Shown: positions 25,120 to 33,043 of the stretch, piece by piece
Layout: every line of letters starts with the position of its first letter
Numbering within the stretch: the first letter of the stretch is position 1
Source of the DNA: SYFY01 sp041752315
Lineage (GTDB): Bacteria > Pseudomonadota > Gammaproteobacteria > Pseudomonadales > Azotimanducaceae
Assembly: GCA_041752315.1 (NCBI GenBank)
Contig: JBGSHJ010000066.1
Span: 124,001-188,000, forward strand
Length of the DNA stretch: 64,000 bases
Direction: 5' to 3'
Translations under genes and position numbers: made by a program
The notes under the pieces: model-generated
The model's input: only the letters and a program-made list of their open reading frames with translations
Databases searched by the model: none
What the model was told of the DNA's origin: nothing

Positions 25120-26064
25120 TTATCTGCCTGCCTTGACCTTGTTGGTGATGGCCGTGATCTCACCCTGTACGTTGACGATGTCTTCCTGGAATTTGAGGAT
25201 GACGTTCAGCGTACTGCGGACGAGTTCCGGATCCAGACTTTCACTGTGCAGCAACAAGAGCGTACGGGCCCAATCGATGGTTTCGGAGATTGCCGGTACT
25301 TTCTTGAGGTCCAGTTCACGCAGTTCCTGGATGAATGCCACCAACTGACGCCGCAGTTCTGGCGGGATTTCGGGTACCCGCGCATGAATGATTCGCTGCT
25401 CGAGGTCCAGATCAGGGAACGGTATGTACAGATGCAGACAACGCCGCTTCAGCGCGTCACTGATTTCGCGGGTGTTGTTGGAGGTCAGAAACACAAGGGG
25501 CGGCTCGGCAACGGCTTTGACGGTACCGATTTCCGGAATCGAAACCTGGTAGTCGGAGAGGATCTCCAGCAGCAGGGATTCGAACTCGTGGTCTGACTTG
25601 TCAACCTCGTCGATCAGAAGGACACAGCCATCTTTTTCCTTCAGCGCCTTCAACAACGGGCGAGGTTCGAGAAACTCTTCGGAAAAGAAGATGTCACCAA
25701 ACTCGTGCAATCTGGTCACTGACTCCCGGAAACCCTTGGCACCCTGAAGCACTTCGTCGAGAGTCTCTTTCAGGACCTGGGTGTACAGGAGTTGTTTGCC
25801 GTACTTCCATTCGTAGATCGCCTTCGCTTCGTCCAGACCTTCGTAGCATTGCAGCCGTATGAGGGGCAGCGAAAAAAGTTCGGCGGTGGTTTTGGCGAGT
25901 TCGGTCTTTCCAACCCCCGGCGGGCCTTCGATCAGGATCGGCTTGCGCAGATGAAAGGCCAGATAGACGGCCGTTGCGATCTGGTCACTGCAGATGTAGC
26001 GGTGTTCTTCGAATCCCGCCTTGATCTGGGCGACAGACGACGTGATCTGGTCAATATCCGGCAC
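25120..26064 (-). CDS. MoxR-family AAA+ ATPase
   Basis: The 314-residue ATPase has Walker A GPPGVGKT at residues 47-54 and Walker B VLLIDEVDKSD, followed by the sensor VFLTSNNTREISDALKRRC with the arginine finger. These are typical MoxR features. It is paired with a VWA protein immediately downstream, the classic MoxR-VWA module. I start at GTG 26064 because GGGGAGG lies just 5 nt upstream and gives MPDIDQITSSVAQIK; a longer frame reaching 26103 lacks such support. It is the first gene of the seven-gene operon ending in dppF. Confidence 0.92.
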   Translation of the reverse strand: MPDIDQITSSVAQIKAGFEEHRYICSDQIATAVYLAFHLRKPILIEGPPGVGKTELAKTTAELFSLPLIRLQCYEGLDEAKAIYEWKYGKQLLYTQVLKETLDEVLQGAKGFRESVTRLHEFGDIFFSEEFLEPRPLLKALKEKDGCVLLIDEVDKSDHEFESLLLEILSDYQVSIPEIGTVKAVAEPPLVFLTSNNTREISDALKRRCLHLYIPFPDLDLEQRIIHARVPEIPPELRRQLVAFIQELRELDLKKVPAISETIDWARTLLLLHSESLDPELVRSTLNVILKFQEDIVNVQGEITAITNKVKAGR

Positions 26065-26199
26065 AAAGCCTCCCCTGTTCTCGTAATTTGAAATCAAAAA
26101 CACCCAATTATCCCTTCACAAGGGGTATCCGTGCCACCTGCAAATCTGTTTCCACCGCACCAGCCGGCAGGAGTCGTGAATCTGCATGAGTACGCCGCG

Positions 26200-27063
26200 C
26201 TATTTCGCGCGCAAACGCATCAGGCCTTCCTGCGTCGCCGAAGCCACCAGAGCACCGTCTCGGGAATAGATGAGCCCGCGGTTGAAGCCACGTGCGCCAC
26301 TGGCACTGGGACTATCCTGTACATACAGGAGCCATTCATCGGACCGGAACGGACGATGAAACCACATGGCATGATCGATGCTGGCCATCTGCACGTTGGA
26401 CTGCAGGTAGCTGATGGCATGGGGCAGCGTAGCGGTATCGAGTAACGACCAATCCGACAGATAGGCCAGCACACACTGGTGCAGACGAAGGTCATCCGGC
26501 AAGCGACCCCTGGTGCGCATCCAGGCCATCTGCTGCGGCAGCCGCGCGACCGGGCTCATCATGTCAACGGGATCGATCGGCCTGAACTCGATTGGCCGCA
26601 CCGTCTGGGTATGGCCGGCAAACAGCTCGGGGTGTTTTGCCATCTGCTCGGCGCGGATGTCCTGCTCGTCGCGGACCGATTCCGGTGCAGGGACGTCAGG
26701 CATGTCGAACTGATGCGAGAGGCCTTCTTCGACCACCTGGAAGCTGATCGACATGGAAAATATGGCTTTGCCATGCTGGATCGCAACCACTCGGCGTGTT
26801 GTGAAACTCTTGCCGTCCCGAATCCGATCAACTTTGTAGAGGATGGGTACCTGCATGTCCCCCGGGCGCAGGAAGTAGCCGTGCAGGCTGTGCGCGTGGC
26901 GATCCGGTTCAACCGTGCGCGACGCAGCAACCAGGGCTTGCCCCAGTACCTGTCCACCATAAACCCGCTGCCAACCCTCGCTTGGGCTGTTGGCGCGGTA
27001 ATGGTTCTTCTCGATCTCTTCCAGACCCAGAAGATCGATCAGTTGCTGGATTGGTGGCGACAT
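26200..27063 (-). CDS. tesB: acyl-CoA thioesterase II (TesB)
   Basis: TesB hydrolyses medium- and long-chain acyl-CoA to free acid and CoA. The 287-residue protein has the double hot-dog architecture. The first half contains VYGGQVLGQALVAASRTV and RPGDMQVPILYKVDRIRDGKS-like sequence. The second half has the catalytic region YLSDWSLLDTATLPH and SIDHAMWFHRPF. The length matches E. coli TesB (286). The ATG at 27063 gives the normal SPPIQQLIDLLGLEEIE opening. It diverges from the PNPOx-like gene, with 43 nt between the two starts. Confidence 0.93.
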   Translation of the reverse strand: MSPPIQQLIDLLGLEEIEKNHYRANSPSEGWQRVYGGQVLGQALVAASRTVEPDRHAHSLHGYFLRPGDMQVPILYKVDRIRDGKSFTTRRVVAIQHGKAIFSMSISFQVVEEGLSHQFDMPDVPAPESVRDEQDIRAEQMAKHPELFAGHTQTVRPIEFRPIDPVDMMSPVARLPQQMAWMRTRGRLPDDLRLHQCVLAYLSDWSLLDTATLPHAISYLQSNVQMASIDHAMWFHRPFRSDEWLLYVQDSPSASGARGFNRGLIYSRDGALVASATQEGLMRLRAK

Positions 27064-27106
27064 CGTGCGTGGTAACCTTGCGGTCAAATGACAAAGGGGC
27101 CGCATT

Positions 27107-27580
27107 ATGCCATCGCGACGTGAACTCATAGCGTTGACTGACGAGGAGATTCGTGAGTATCTGGTAAGTCAGAAGACGCTCATCATCGTTTCCAACGGGA
27201 AAGACGGTTTTCCCCACACCATGCCGATGTGGTTCTATGCGGACGACGCTGGTTGCATCTATTGCACGACCTTTTCGAAGGCGCAGAAGGTTTTCAATTT
27301 CCGGCGTGATCCCAAAGCCACTCTCCTGGTGGAGAGTGGAGAGGAGTACACCGAGTTGAAAGGTCTGATGATATACGCAGAAACCGAGATCATCGACGAC
27401 TTCGACGCCGTGTGCGATGGATTGGTAAAGATCAACACCAAGGGTCGTGATACCGATGCGGAGCAACGGCGGAAGTTGCTGGCCGCCGTATCACCCACGG
27501 CAAAAAAGCGGGTGCTGCTGAAGTTCACGCCAAGAAGTCATGTGAGCTGGGATCACCGGAAGCTGGGCGGGAAATACTGA
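27107..27580 (+). CDS. PNPOx-like flavin-dependent protein
   Basis: The 157-residue protein has the split-barrel fold of pyridoxamine-5'-phosphate-oxidase-like flavoproteins. Key stretches are IVSNGKDGFPHTMPMWFYAD, CIYCTTFSKAQKVFNFRRDP and KATLLVESGEEYTELKGLMI. These proteins commonly bind FMN or F420 and reduce diverse substrates. It is too short for true PdxH, which needs a C-terminal extension. ATG 27107 is preceded by a short AGGGG stretch. No neighbour suggests a particular pathway. Confidence 0.83.
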   Translation: MPSRRELIALTDEEIREYLVSQKTLIIVSNGKDGFPHTMPMWFYADDAGCIYCTTFSKAQKVFNFRRDPKATLLVESGEEYTELKGLMIYAETEIIDDFDAVCDGLVKINTKGRDTDAEQRRKLLAAVSPTAKKRVLLKFTPRSHVSWDHRKLGGKY

Positions 27581-27646
27581 ACACGTTCCGGAGTCCTCGC
27601 CTGCACTTGCCGCAGGAACGGACTCCGACGCCACCCATTCCGGTTT

Positions 27647-29017
27647 TCAGTACTTGTAACTCTCTGGCTTGAATGGCCCTTCCACCTTCACGCCGATGTA
27701 TTTCGCCTGATCCGCTCGCAGTTTGGTCATCACGCCACCAAACCCTTCAACCATCAATGCAGCAACCTCTTCATCAAGCTTCTTGGGCAGTACCTCAACG
27801 GTGATCGGTGAGCGCTGGTTGACTGGCTGATCGGCCCACCGCTGCTCATACAGGTGCATCTGCGCAAGCACCTGGTTGGCAAAGGAACCGTCCATGATGC
27901 GGGAAGGATGTCCCATCGCGTTACCGAGGTTGACGAGTCTACCTTCGGACAGCAGGACCAGGAAATCACCATCATCGTCACTGCGGAAGATCTGGTGGAC
28001 CTGGTCCTTGACCTTGTCCCAACGCCAGTTCTTGCGCATGAAATTCGTGTCGATTTCGTTGTCGAAGTGTCCGATGTTGCAGACCACCGCACGGCGCTTG
28101 AGCGAGCGCAGCATGTTGCTGTCGCAGACATTGGTGTTGCCGGTGCAGGTCACCAGCAGGTCAGTGTCCTGCAACAGACGCTGGTCGATGTCCTCGAAAC
28201 GACCGGTGTTGTCGCCGTTGACATACGGCGACAGCACCTCGTAGCCGTCCATGCAAGCCTGCATGGCACAGATGGGGTCCACTTCCACCACGCGCACGAT
28301 CATGCCTTCCTGACGAAGGCTCTGGGCCGAGCCCTTGCCCACGTCGCCATAACCGATCACCAGTGCACGTTTGCCCGCCATCAGCATGTCGGTGCCACGT
28401 TTGACGGCGTCGTTGAGACTGTGACGGCAACCATACTTGTTGTCGTTTTTTGACTTGGTAACAGAATCGTTCACGTTGATCGCGGGCACCTTGAGCTTGC
28501 CCTCGGCCATCATCTCGAAGAGGCGGTGCACTCCGGTCGTGGTCTCCTCGCTGATCCCGTGGATGCTGTCGAGCATTTGGGGATAGCGATTGTGGATGAT
28601 CTCGGTCAGGTCACCACCATCGTCGAGCAACAGGTTGGCATTCCACGGTTTGCCACCGCTGAGGATGGTCTGCTCGATGCACCAGAGATACTCTTCTTCG
28701 GTCTCACCTTTCCAGGCGAATACAGGAATGCCGGCAGCGGCGATGGCTGCTGCGGCGTGATCCTGTGTGGAAAAAATGTTGCAGGAGGACCACCGGACTT
28801 CAGCGCCGAGGGCAGTCAGCGTTTCGATCAGCACGGCGGTCTGCACGGTCATGTGAATGCAGCCGATGACACGGGCATCGGCCAGTGGTTTGGTTGTCGA
28901 GTATCGTTTTCGCAGGGCCATGAGAGCTGGCATTTCCGATTCGGCGAGACGAATTTCCTTGCGACCAAACTCGGCAAGGCCGATGTCGGCCACTTTGTAA
29001 TCGGTAAAGGTGGTCAT
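27647..29017 (-). CDS. ahcY: adenosylhomocysteinase (SAH hydrolase)
   Basis: AhcY reversibly hydrolyses S-adenosylhomocysteine to adenosine and homocysteine and keeps methylation running. The 456-residue protein includes GCIHMTVQTAVLIETLTALG, the NAD-binding fold GYGDVGKGSAQSLR, TCTGNTNVCDSN and the conserved C-terminus ending FKPESYKY. The start is ATG 29017 with AAGGAG in front and gives MTTFTDYKVADIGLAEFG; it overlaps the upstream regulator gene by 4 nt. The product is cytoplasmic and probably tetrameric by family. The presence of ahcY implies a one-step SAH route rather than the Pfs/LuxS route. Confidence 0.97.
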   Translation of the reverse strand: MTTFTDYKVADIGLAEFGRKEIRLAESEMPALMALRKRYSTTKPLADARVIGCIHMTVQTAVLIETLTALGAEVRWSSCNIFSTQDHAAAAIAAAGIPVFAWKGETEEEYLWCIEQTILSGGKPWNANLLLDDGGDLTEIIHNRYPQMLDSIHGISEETTTGVHRLFEMMAEGKLKVPAINVNDSVTKSKNDNKYGCRHSLNDAVKRGTDMLMAGKRALVIGYGDVGKGSAQSLRQEGMIVRVVEVDPICAMQACMDGYEVLSPYVNGDNTGRFEDIDQRLLQDTDLLVTCTGNTNVCDSNMLRSLKRRAVVCNIGHFDNEIDTNFMRKNWRWDKVKDQVHQIFRSDDDGDFLVLLSEGRLVNLGNAMGHPSRIMDGSFANQVLAQMHLYEQRWADQPVNQRSPITVEVLPKKLDEEVAALMVEGFGGVMTKLRADQAKYIGVKVEGPFKPESYKY

Positions 29018-30018
29018 GCTTGCTCCTTGATGTAAGTGAGAATCTGGATTGAGAAACCGTTTTTCTGCGCCAGAAACTGGCGGGGTCCTGACACGAGGCC
29101 TGCACTGCTGGCCCAGTGATCGAGTTCGTGGCTGTCGAAACCAAGCCACAGGTCGCCACAGGCGTGGCGCACCCAGTCATGCTCATGGCGTTCGAGTTCG
29201 GCGATCAGCAGTCGACCCTGATCAGCCAGCAATCGTGCTGCCTGTGCAAAAAACTGGCGTGGCGCAGGCAGGTGGTGCAGCACCATCGCAGCGACCACGG
29301 CAGCAAATCGGGTTCGGGTGCGAAATCGCGTGAATTCCCGATGCAGCAACGATACGTTGCGCAATCCACGCACCGTTTCGTTGGCAGGGACCAACATCGC
29401 TGCCGCCTGGTCGATGGCAGTTGCATGGCCAAAGTCCTCGGCCAGCAGGGAAAGAATCTCGCCGTCCCCGGGTCCAACCTCGAGCGCCTGTGCTTCGTTG
29501 GTTGCAGTGCCCCGCCACAGTTCACGCAATGAGGGCGCGTAGACTGCAGTCTCGCTGATCAGTTTCTGCTGGCTGCGCAGTGCGTCGGCGTTGTTTGCAA
29601 AAAAGCGTTCGACCTGACGCTCGCGCTCGATGTGCAGCTGGTCGATCTTTTTTTGCATCGACACGTTCAGTGGCTGCCGGTCCAGTGCGTCGAAAACAGC
29701 CAGGACAAGGGGCGATCGTGGGGAATTTTGCCGACGGTAATAGGTCGAGTTGGCCTCCCGCCTGGCGGCCAGAAGTCCCGCTTCTCGCAGGATCTTCAGA
29801 TGATGGCTGAGTGCGGGCTGCGCCATGCCGAACAGGTTCGACAATTCGCTGACTGAAAATGAATCGTGTTCGAGCGCTCGCAACATCAATGCCCGCCTCT
29901 CATCACCTGCAGCAAAAGCGATTGCTACCACGTCCTCAACTTCGCGACTGGCAGATTCTCTTGCCTGTCTCTGGGCAGACAGTTTTTGAGCAGACGGCTT
30001 TTGGGAGGTCAGGGGCAT
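29014..30018 (-). CDS. ArsR-type regulator fused to a SAM-dependent methyltransferase domain
   Basis: The 334-residue protein has an N-terminal ArsR winged helix (SVSELSNLFGMAQPALSHHL at about residues 55-74, then KILREAGLLAARREANSTYY) and a C-terminal class I methyltransferase fold with motif I ALEVGPGDGEILSLL at residues 178-192 and VVAAMVLHHLPAP downstream. ArsR-type SahR regulators control SAH recycling genes in Proteobacteria. Being coupled to ahcY (4-nt overlap) and next to a perfect palindrome argues for that role here. The methyltransferase domain probably senses SAM or SAH. The ATG at 30018 is preferred to a TTG at 30045. Confidence 0.85.
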   Translation of the reverse strand: MPLTSQKPSAQKLSAQRQARESASREVEDVVAIAFAAGDERRALMLRALEHDSFSVSELSNLFGMAQPALSHHLKILREAGLLAARREANSTYYRRQNSPRSPLVLAVFDALDRQPLNVSMQKKIDQLHIERERQVERFFANNADALRSQQKLISETAVYAPSLRELWRGTATNEAQALEVGPGDGEILSLLAEDFGHATAIDQAAAMLVPANETVRGLRNVSLLHREFTRFRTRTRFAAVVAAMVLHHLPAPRQFFAQAARLLADQGRLLIAELERHEHDWVRHACGDLWLGFDSHELDHWASSAGLVSGPRQFLAQKNGFSIQILTYIKEQA

Positions 30019-30060
30019 GCGGGAACGGCTGATCCGGAATGGCAATGTCTCGAGGCGGCC

Positions 30061-30089
30061 AGTCTAATGGTTGAGCAACTCTATATCAA
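30061..30089 (-). promoter_or_regulatory. predicted promoter of the ArsR-methyltransferase/ahcY operon
   Basis: On the minus strand TTGATA (complement of 30084-30089) and TAGACT (complement of 30061-30066) are spaced exactly 17 nt. The -35 matches 5 of 6 and the -10 matches 4 of 6 consensus bases. The palindrome at 30083-30102 covers the -35, as expected for repression, and the leader would be about 36 nt. Confidence 0.6.
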
Positions 30090-30102
30090 AATATTTTGAT
30101 AT
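30083..30102. promoter_or_regulatory. 20-bp perfect palindrome, probable operator shared by divergent methyl-cycle genes
   Basis: Arms ATATCAAAAT and ATTTTGATAT are perfect inverted repeats with no centre base. The site lies between the ArsR-methyltransferase/ahcY unit and the aminotransferase/omega-amidase unit and overlaps TTGATA hexamers on both strands. A single ArsR-family dimer bound here could control both directions. Confidence 0.7.
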
Positions 30103-30166
30103 TGTTTGTAAGTTGCTTGTGGTAATTTTTTGGCAACGAAATGGCCTGTGGCTCCCGGACCTCAGA

Positions 30167-31309
30167 ATGTTGGTCAGCAAATTGCCGAATGTCGGCACGA
30201 CGATTTTTACGGTGATGAGCGAACTGGCACGTACTCATGGTGCCATCAACCTGTCACAGGGATTTCCGGATTTTGATGCACCGGCAGCGCTGCTTGACCG
30301 GGTGCAGCATTACCTCCGCAGTGGCCACAACCAGTACGCACCGATGATGGGTGCATCTTCGCTGCGAGCAGCACTCGCCAACAAGGTCAGGTCCTGTTAC
30401 GGATTGGCGGTAGATGCGGAGCAGGAAATCACGGTGACGTCCGGTGCGACCGAGGCGCTCTTCTGTGCGATCACGGCGGTTGTGCAGCCTCGGGATGAAG
30501 TGATTGTCTTCGACCCGGTGTATGACAGTTACGAACCGGCGATCAGCCTGCAAGGTGCTACGGCGGTCCACGTTCCCCTGCAGGCTCCTGGCTATCTCCC
30601 GGATTGGCAAAGGGTCGAGTCCAGGATCAGCTCAAGGACTCGCGCCATCATCATCAACACGCCGCACAATCCAACGGGCACCGTATGGTCTGCGGCCGAC
30701 CTGCTCGAATTGCAGCGTCTGGTGTTGAAGCATGGACTGTTTGTCATCGCCGATGAAGTTTATGAACACATCGTCTTTGATGGTGCCCGACACGAGAGCA
30801 TCTGTCGGTATCCGGAACTTTTTGCCCGGAGTTTTGTAGTTTCCTCCCTTGGCAAGACGTACCACGTCACCGGCTGGAAAATAGGCTACTGCATCGCCCC
30901 ACCTGAACTGACGATCGAGTTCCGTCGCATTCACCAGTACGTCACATTTACATCCATCACACCGGTACAACTCGGTCTTGCCGACTTTCTCGCCGAACAC
31001 CCCGAACACCATCTGGATCTGGGAGCGTTTTATCAGCGCAAACGGGACTACTTTGGCAATCTGGTTTCCGGGTCACGATTTACCTTGAAACCATCGGCGG
31101 GCACTTTTTTCCAGTTGCTTGACTACAGTGACATCACCGATGAAGTGGACACCGCGTTGGCGCGTCGGTGGACACAGGAAGCGGGCGTGGCCAGTATTCC
31201 GTTGTCCGTCTTTTACGCCCGGCCTCCAGGTGACCGGATGCTCAGGTTCTGTTTTGCCAAGGATGACGCGACGCTGGAAAGAGCCGCGGCAAAGCTGTGT
31301 CGGTTGTAA
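30167..31309 (+). CDS. ybdL: pyridoxal-phosphate aminotransferase, YbdL/MtnE type
   Basis: The 380-residue fold-type I aminotransferase follows E. coli YbdL closely: KLPNVGTTIFTVMSELA, INLSQGFPDFDAP, GHNQYAPMMG, TPHNPTGTVW and SSLGKTYHVTGWKIGYC. The lysine of the last motif (K230) should hold the cofactor. YbdL-type enzymes transaminate 2-oxo-4-methylthiobutanoate using glutamine or related donors, in methionine salvage. The ATG at 30167 begins MLVSKLPNVG; its ribosome site is weak. The next gene encodes an omega-amidase that would remove the 2-oxoglutaramate by-product. The unit is divergent from ahcY across the palindrome. Confidence 0.9.
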   Translation: MLVSKLPNVGTTIFTVMSELARTHGAINLSQGFPDFDAPAALLDRVQHYLRSGHNQYAPMMGASSLRAALANKVRSCYGLAVDAEQEITVTSGATEALFCAITAVVQPRDEVIVFDPVYDSYEPAISLQGATAVHVPLQAPGYLPDWQRVESRISSRTRAIIINTPHNPTGTVWSAADLLELQRLVLKHGLFVIADEVYEHIVFDGARHESICRYPELFARSFVVSSLGKTYHVTGWKIGYCIAPPELTIEFRRIHQYVTFTSITPVQLGLADFLAEHPEHHLDLGAFYQRKRDYFGNLVSGSRFTLKPSAGTFFQLLDYSDITDEVDTALARRWTQEAGVASIPLSVFYARPPGDRMLRFCFAKDDATLERAAAKLCRL

Positions 31310-32082
31310 CGATCAGTCTCGTCCAGACCTCGACCAGCTGGCATGCACCGGCGCGCAATCGTGAACATTTCCAGGTTTTTTTCCCGGATGTACCGGCCAG
31401 CAGTGCACTCCTCCTGTTGCCCGAGATGTTCACCACCGGCTTCACCATGCAACCGGAACTCGTGGCGGAATCGATGCACGGCCCCACCGCTCTGTGGCTG
31501 CGTGAACAGGCATCGATGCAGGGAAGAGCGATTGGTGGCAGCACAGTCGTGACGGAGGCTGGCCGCTATTTCAACCGATTCCTCCTGGCCCTGCCAGACA
31601 CGGGTCTCGTGGCTTATGACAAGAGACACTGCTTTCGAATGGCAGGCGAACATGAGCACTATGCCTCGGGGCTTGTCCGTCCGGTGTGGGACGTACGGCA
31701 GCTGCGGGTCCGTCCATCGGTTTGTTACGACCTGCGGTTCCCGATCTGGCTCCGACGGCGAAATGACTACGATCTGCTGGTTTGTGTCGCCAACTGGCCG
31801 GCAGTTCGACTGGACGCCTGGCGGACGCTGCTCAAGGCGCGTGCGATTGAAAATCAGAGTTACGTTGCCGGCGTGAACATTCTTGGCAGGGACGGCAATG
31901 GTATCGATTATGCCGGTGGCAGCGCGGTCTTCGGACCGGATGGCCGCTGTCTGCTCGATGCGCAGGACCAGGAAGGCGTTTTCTCTGTTGAACTCGACTT
32001 GAAACAGCTCACTCAGTATCGTCACGACTTCCCGGCGTGGCAGGACGCTGACGGGTTCAATGTCATCGATGCGGAGTCTTAG
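31297..32082 (+). CDS. yafV: omega-amidase, nitrilase superfamily (YafV type)
   Basis: The 261-residue protein is a carbon-nitrogen hydrolase with the Glu-Lys-Cys triad: E43 in LLLPEMFTTGF, K109 in YDKRHCF and C143 in SVCYDLRFPIW. The motif set and length match omega-amidases (YafV/Nit2), which hydrolyse 2-oxoglutaramate to 2-oxoglutarate and ammonia. The GTG start overlaps the aminotransferase gene by 13 nt, so the two are expected to be coupled. Together they would drive glutamine-dependent transamination forward. The enzyme is cytoplasmic by lack of a signal. Confidence 0.9.
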   Translation: MSVVTISLVQTSTSWHAPARNREHFQVFFPDVPASSALLLLPEMFTTGFTMQPELVAESMHGPTALWLREQASMQGRAIGGSTVVTEAGRYFNRFLLALPDTGLVAYDKRHCFRMAGEHEHYASGLVRPVWDVRQLRVRPSVCYDLRFPIWLRRRNDYDLLVCVANWPAVRLDAWRTLLKARAIENQSYVAGVNILGRDGNGIDYAGGSAVFGPDGRCLLDAQDQEGVFSVELDLKQLTQYRHDFPAWQDADGFNVIDAES

Positions 32083-32098
32083 CGTGATGGGTGGTGTG

Positions 32099-32434
32099 AT
32101 GAGTCGTAGCAGGATAGCCCTCATCGGCTTGCTGGTATTGGCCGGATGCAGTGGAGAAGCCGAGACCGCTGGCCCCCGTCATCCTGGTGAACAGATTTAT
32201 CTGAACACCTGCTTTTCCTGTCATGCGTCCGGGATGGCCGGTGCTCCTGCAGTAGGCAACCAGGAAGCTTGGGGAGTACTTGCGCAAAAAGGCAGGGAGG
32301 CACTGCTGCAGTCCACCATCGAAGGCGTGCCACCCGGAATGCCGCCCAAAGGTCTTTGTGCAGATTGCACCGATGAGGAGCTGGGTCAGGCTATCGATTA
32401 CATGATCGAAGCAAGTCAGGCTTCGGTCGAATGA
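32099..32434 (+). CDS. lipoprotein c-type cytochrome (c5-like)
   Basis: The 111-residue protein has a lipoprotein signal ending LLVLAGC (Cys17), a haem-binding CFSCH at residues 38-42, a likely axial methionine in GMPPKG near residue 81 and a second Cys pair CADC at residues 87-90, as in cytochrome c5. It should be exported, acylated and hold one haem in the periplasm, serving electron transfer. ATG 32099 gives a clean signal; an in-frame ATG at 32087 is also possible. It starts 17 nt after yafV but has no functional link to it that I can see. Confidence 0.85.
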   Translation: MSRSRIALIGLLVLAGCSGEAETAGPRHPGEQIYLNTCFSCHASGMAGAPAVGNQEAWGVLAQKGREALLQSTIEGVPPGMPPKGLCADCTDEELGQAIDYMIEASQASVE

Positions 32435-32611
32435 TTCGGCAGAAGTTTTCACGGGTCGAATCCGCCGATAATTGGTGAGAAAGCTCGCGTGTTGGCGGAT
32501 CGGGTCACACAGGCTCGGTAAAAGACTGGTACACATATTGCATTCATGTTGCACGATCGTCGCTCAGTCTTCACCGAGCACACAGGTTCATGATCCAGAA
32601 AAGGAATTGCG

Positions 32612-33043
32612 ATGAGTCAGCCACGTCCTGGTGACATTGTTTCGAGGCGCAAAGGTTTTGTCATGCACAAGGGGTTGGTGCTCGCCGATGGACGGGTGCT
32701 TCACAACTCGCCGATCGTCGGTGAATCGGTCGTTTCCATGGCCGAGTTTTGTGCAGGGAAACGTGTTTACGTGGAACATCAGGAAACGGATGTACGAAAC
32801 CGGGCGCTGCGTCTGGCCCGTTCAGCCGAGCCTCGAGGCTATGATCTGCTGCGCAACAATTGCGAACACACGGTGCATCGTCTGACATCGGGGCGCGCGG
32901 AAAGTCCTCAGCTGCAGAGCTGGCTGGTCGGTCTGGGTATGGCCGGTGCGGCTTTTGCCCTCACGCGTCACCCGGGTATAGCCGCTGCCAGTCTCGCTTT
33001 TGGCAAGCGTCTCATGGCAAAAAGTCGTCAAAGGGGACGTTAG
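32612..33043 (+). CDS. LRAT-domain (NlpC/P60-fold) protein
   Basis: The 143-residue protein has an LRAT-type domain: RPGDIVSRRKGFVMHKGLVL with the catalytic His19, and LLRNNCEHTVHR with the catalytic Cys84 in the NCEH motif. A hydrophobic stretch at about residues 104-117 (LVGLGMAGAAFALT) may anchor it to the membrane. Animal relatives are lecithin:retinol acyltransferase and H-RAS-like suppressors with acyl-transferase or phospholipase activity. Bacterial copies are uncharacterised. Both catalytic residues are present, so it could be an active acyltransferase or thioester enzyme. It lies between a cytochrome gene and a convergent pseudouridine synthase gene, overlapping the latter by 32 nt. 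Confidence 0.83.
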   Translation: MSQPRPGDIVSRRKGFVMHKGLVLADGRVLHNSPIVGESVVSMAEFCAGKRVYVEHQETDVRNRALRLARSAEPRGYDLLRNNCEHTVHRLTSGRAESPQLQSWLVGLGMAGAAFALTRHPGIAAASLAFGKRLMAKSRQRGR

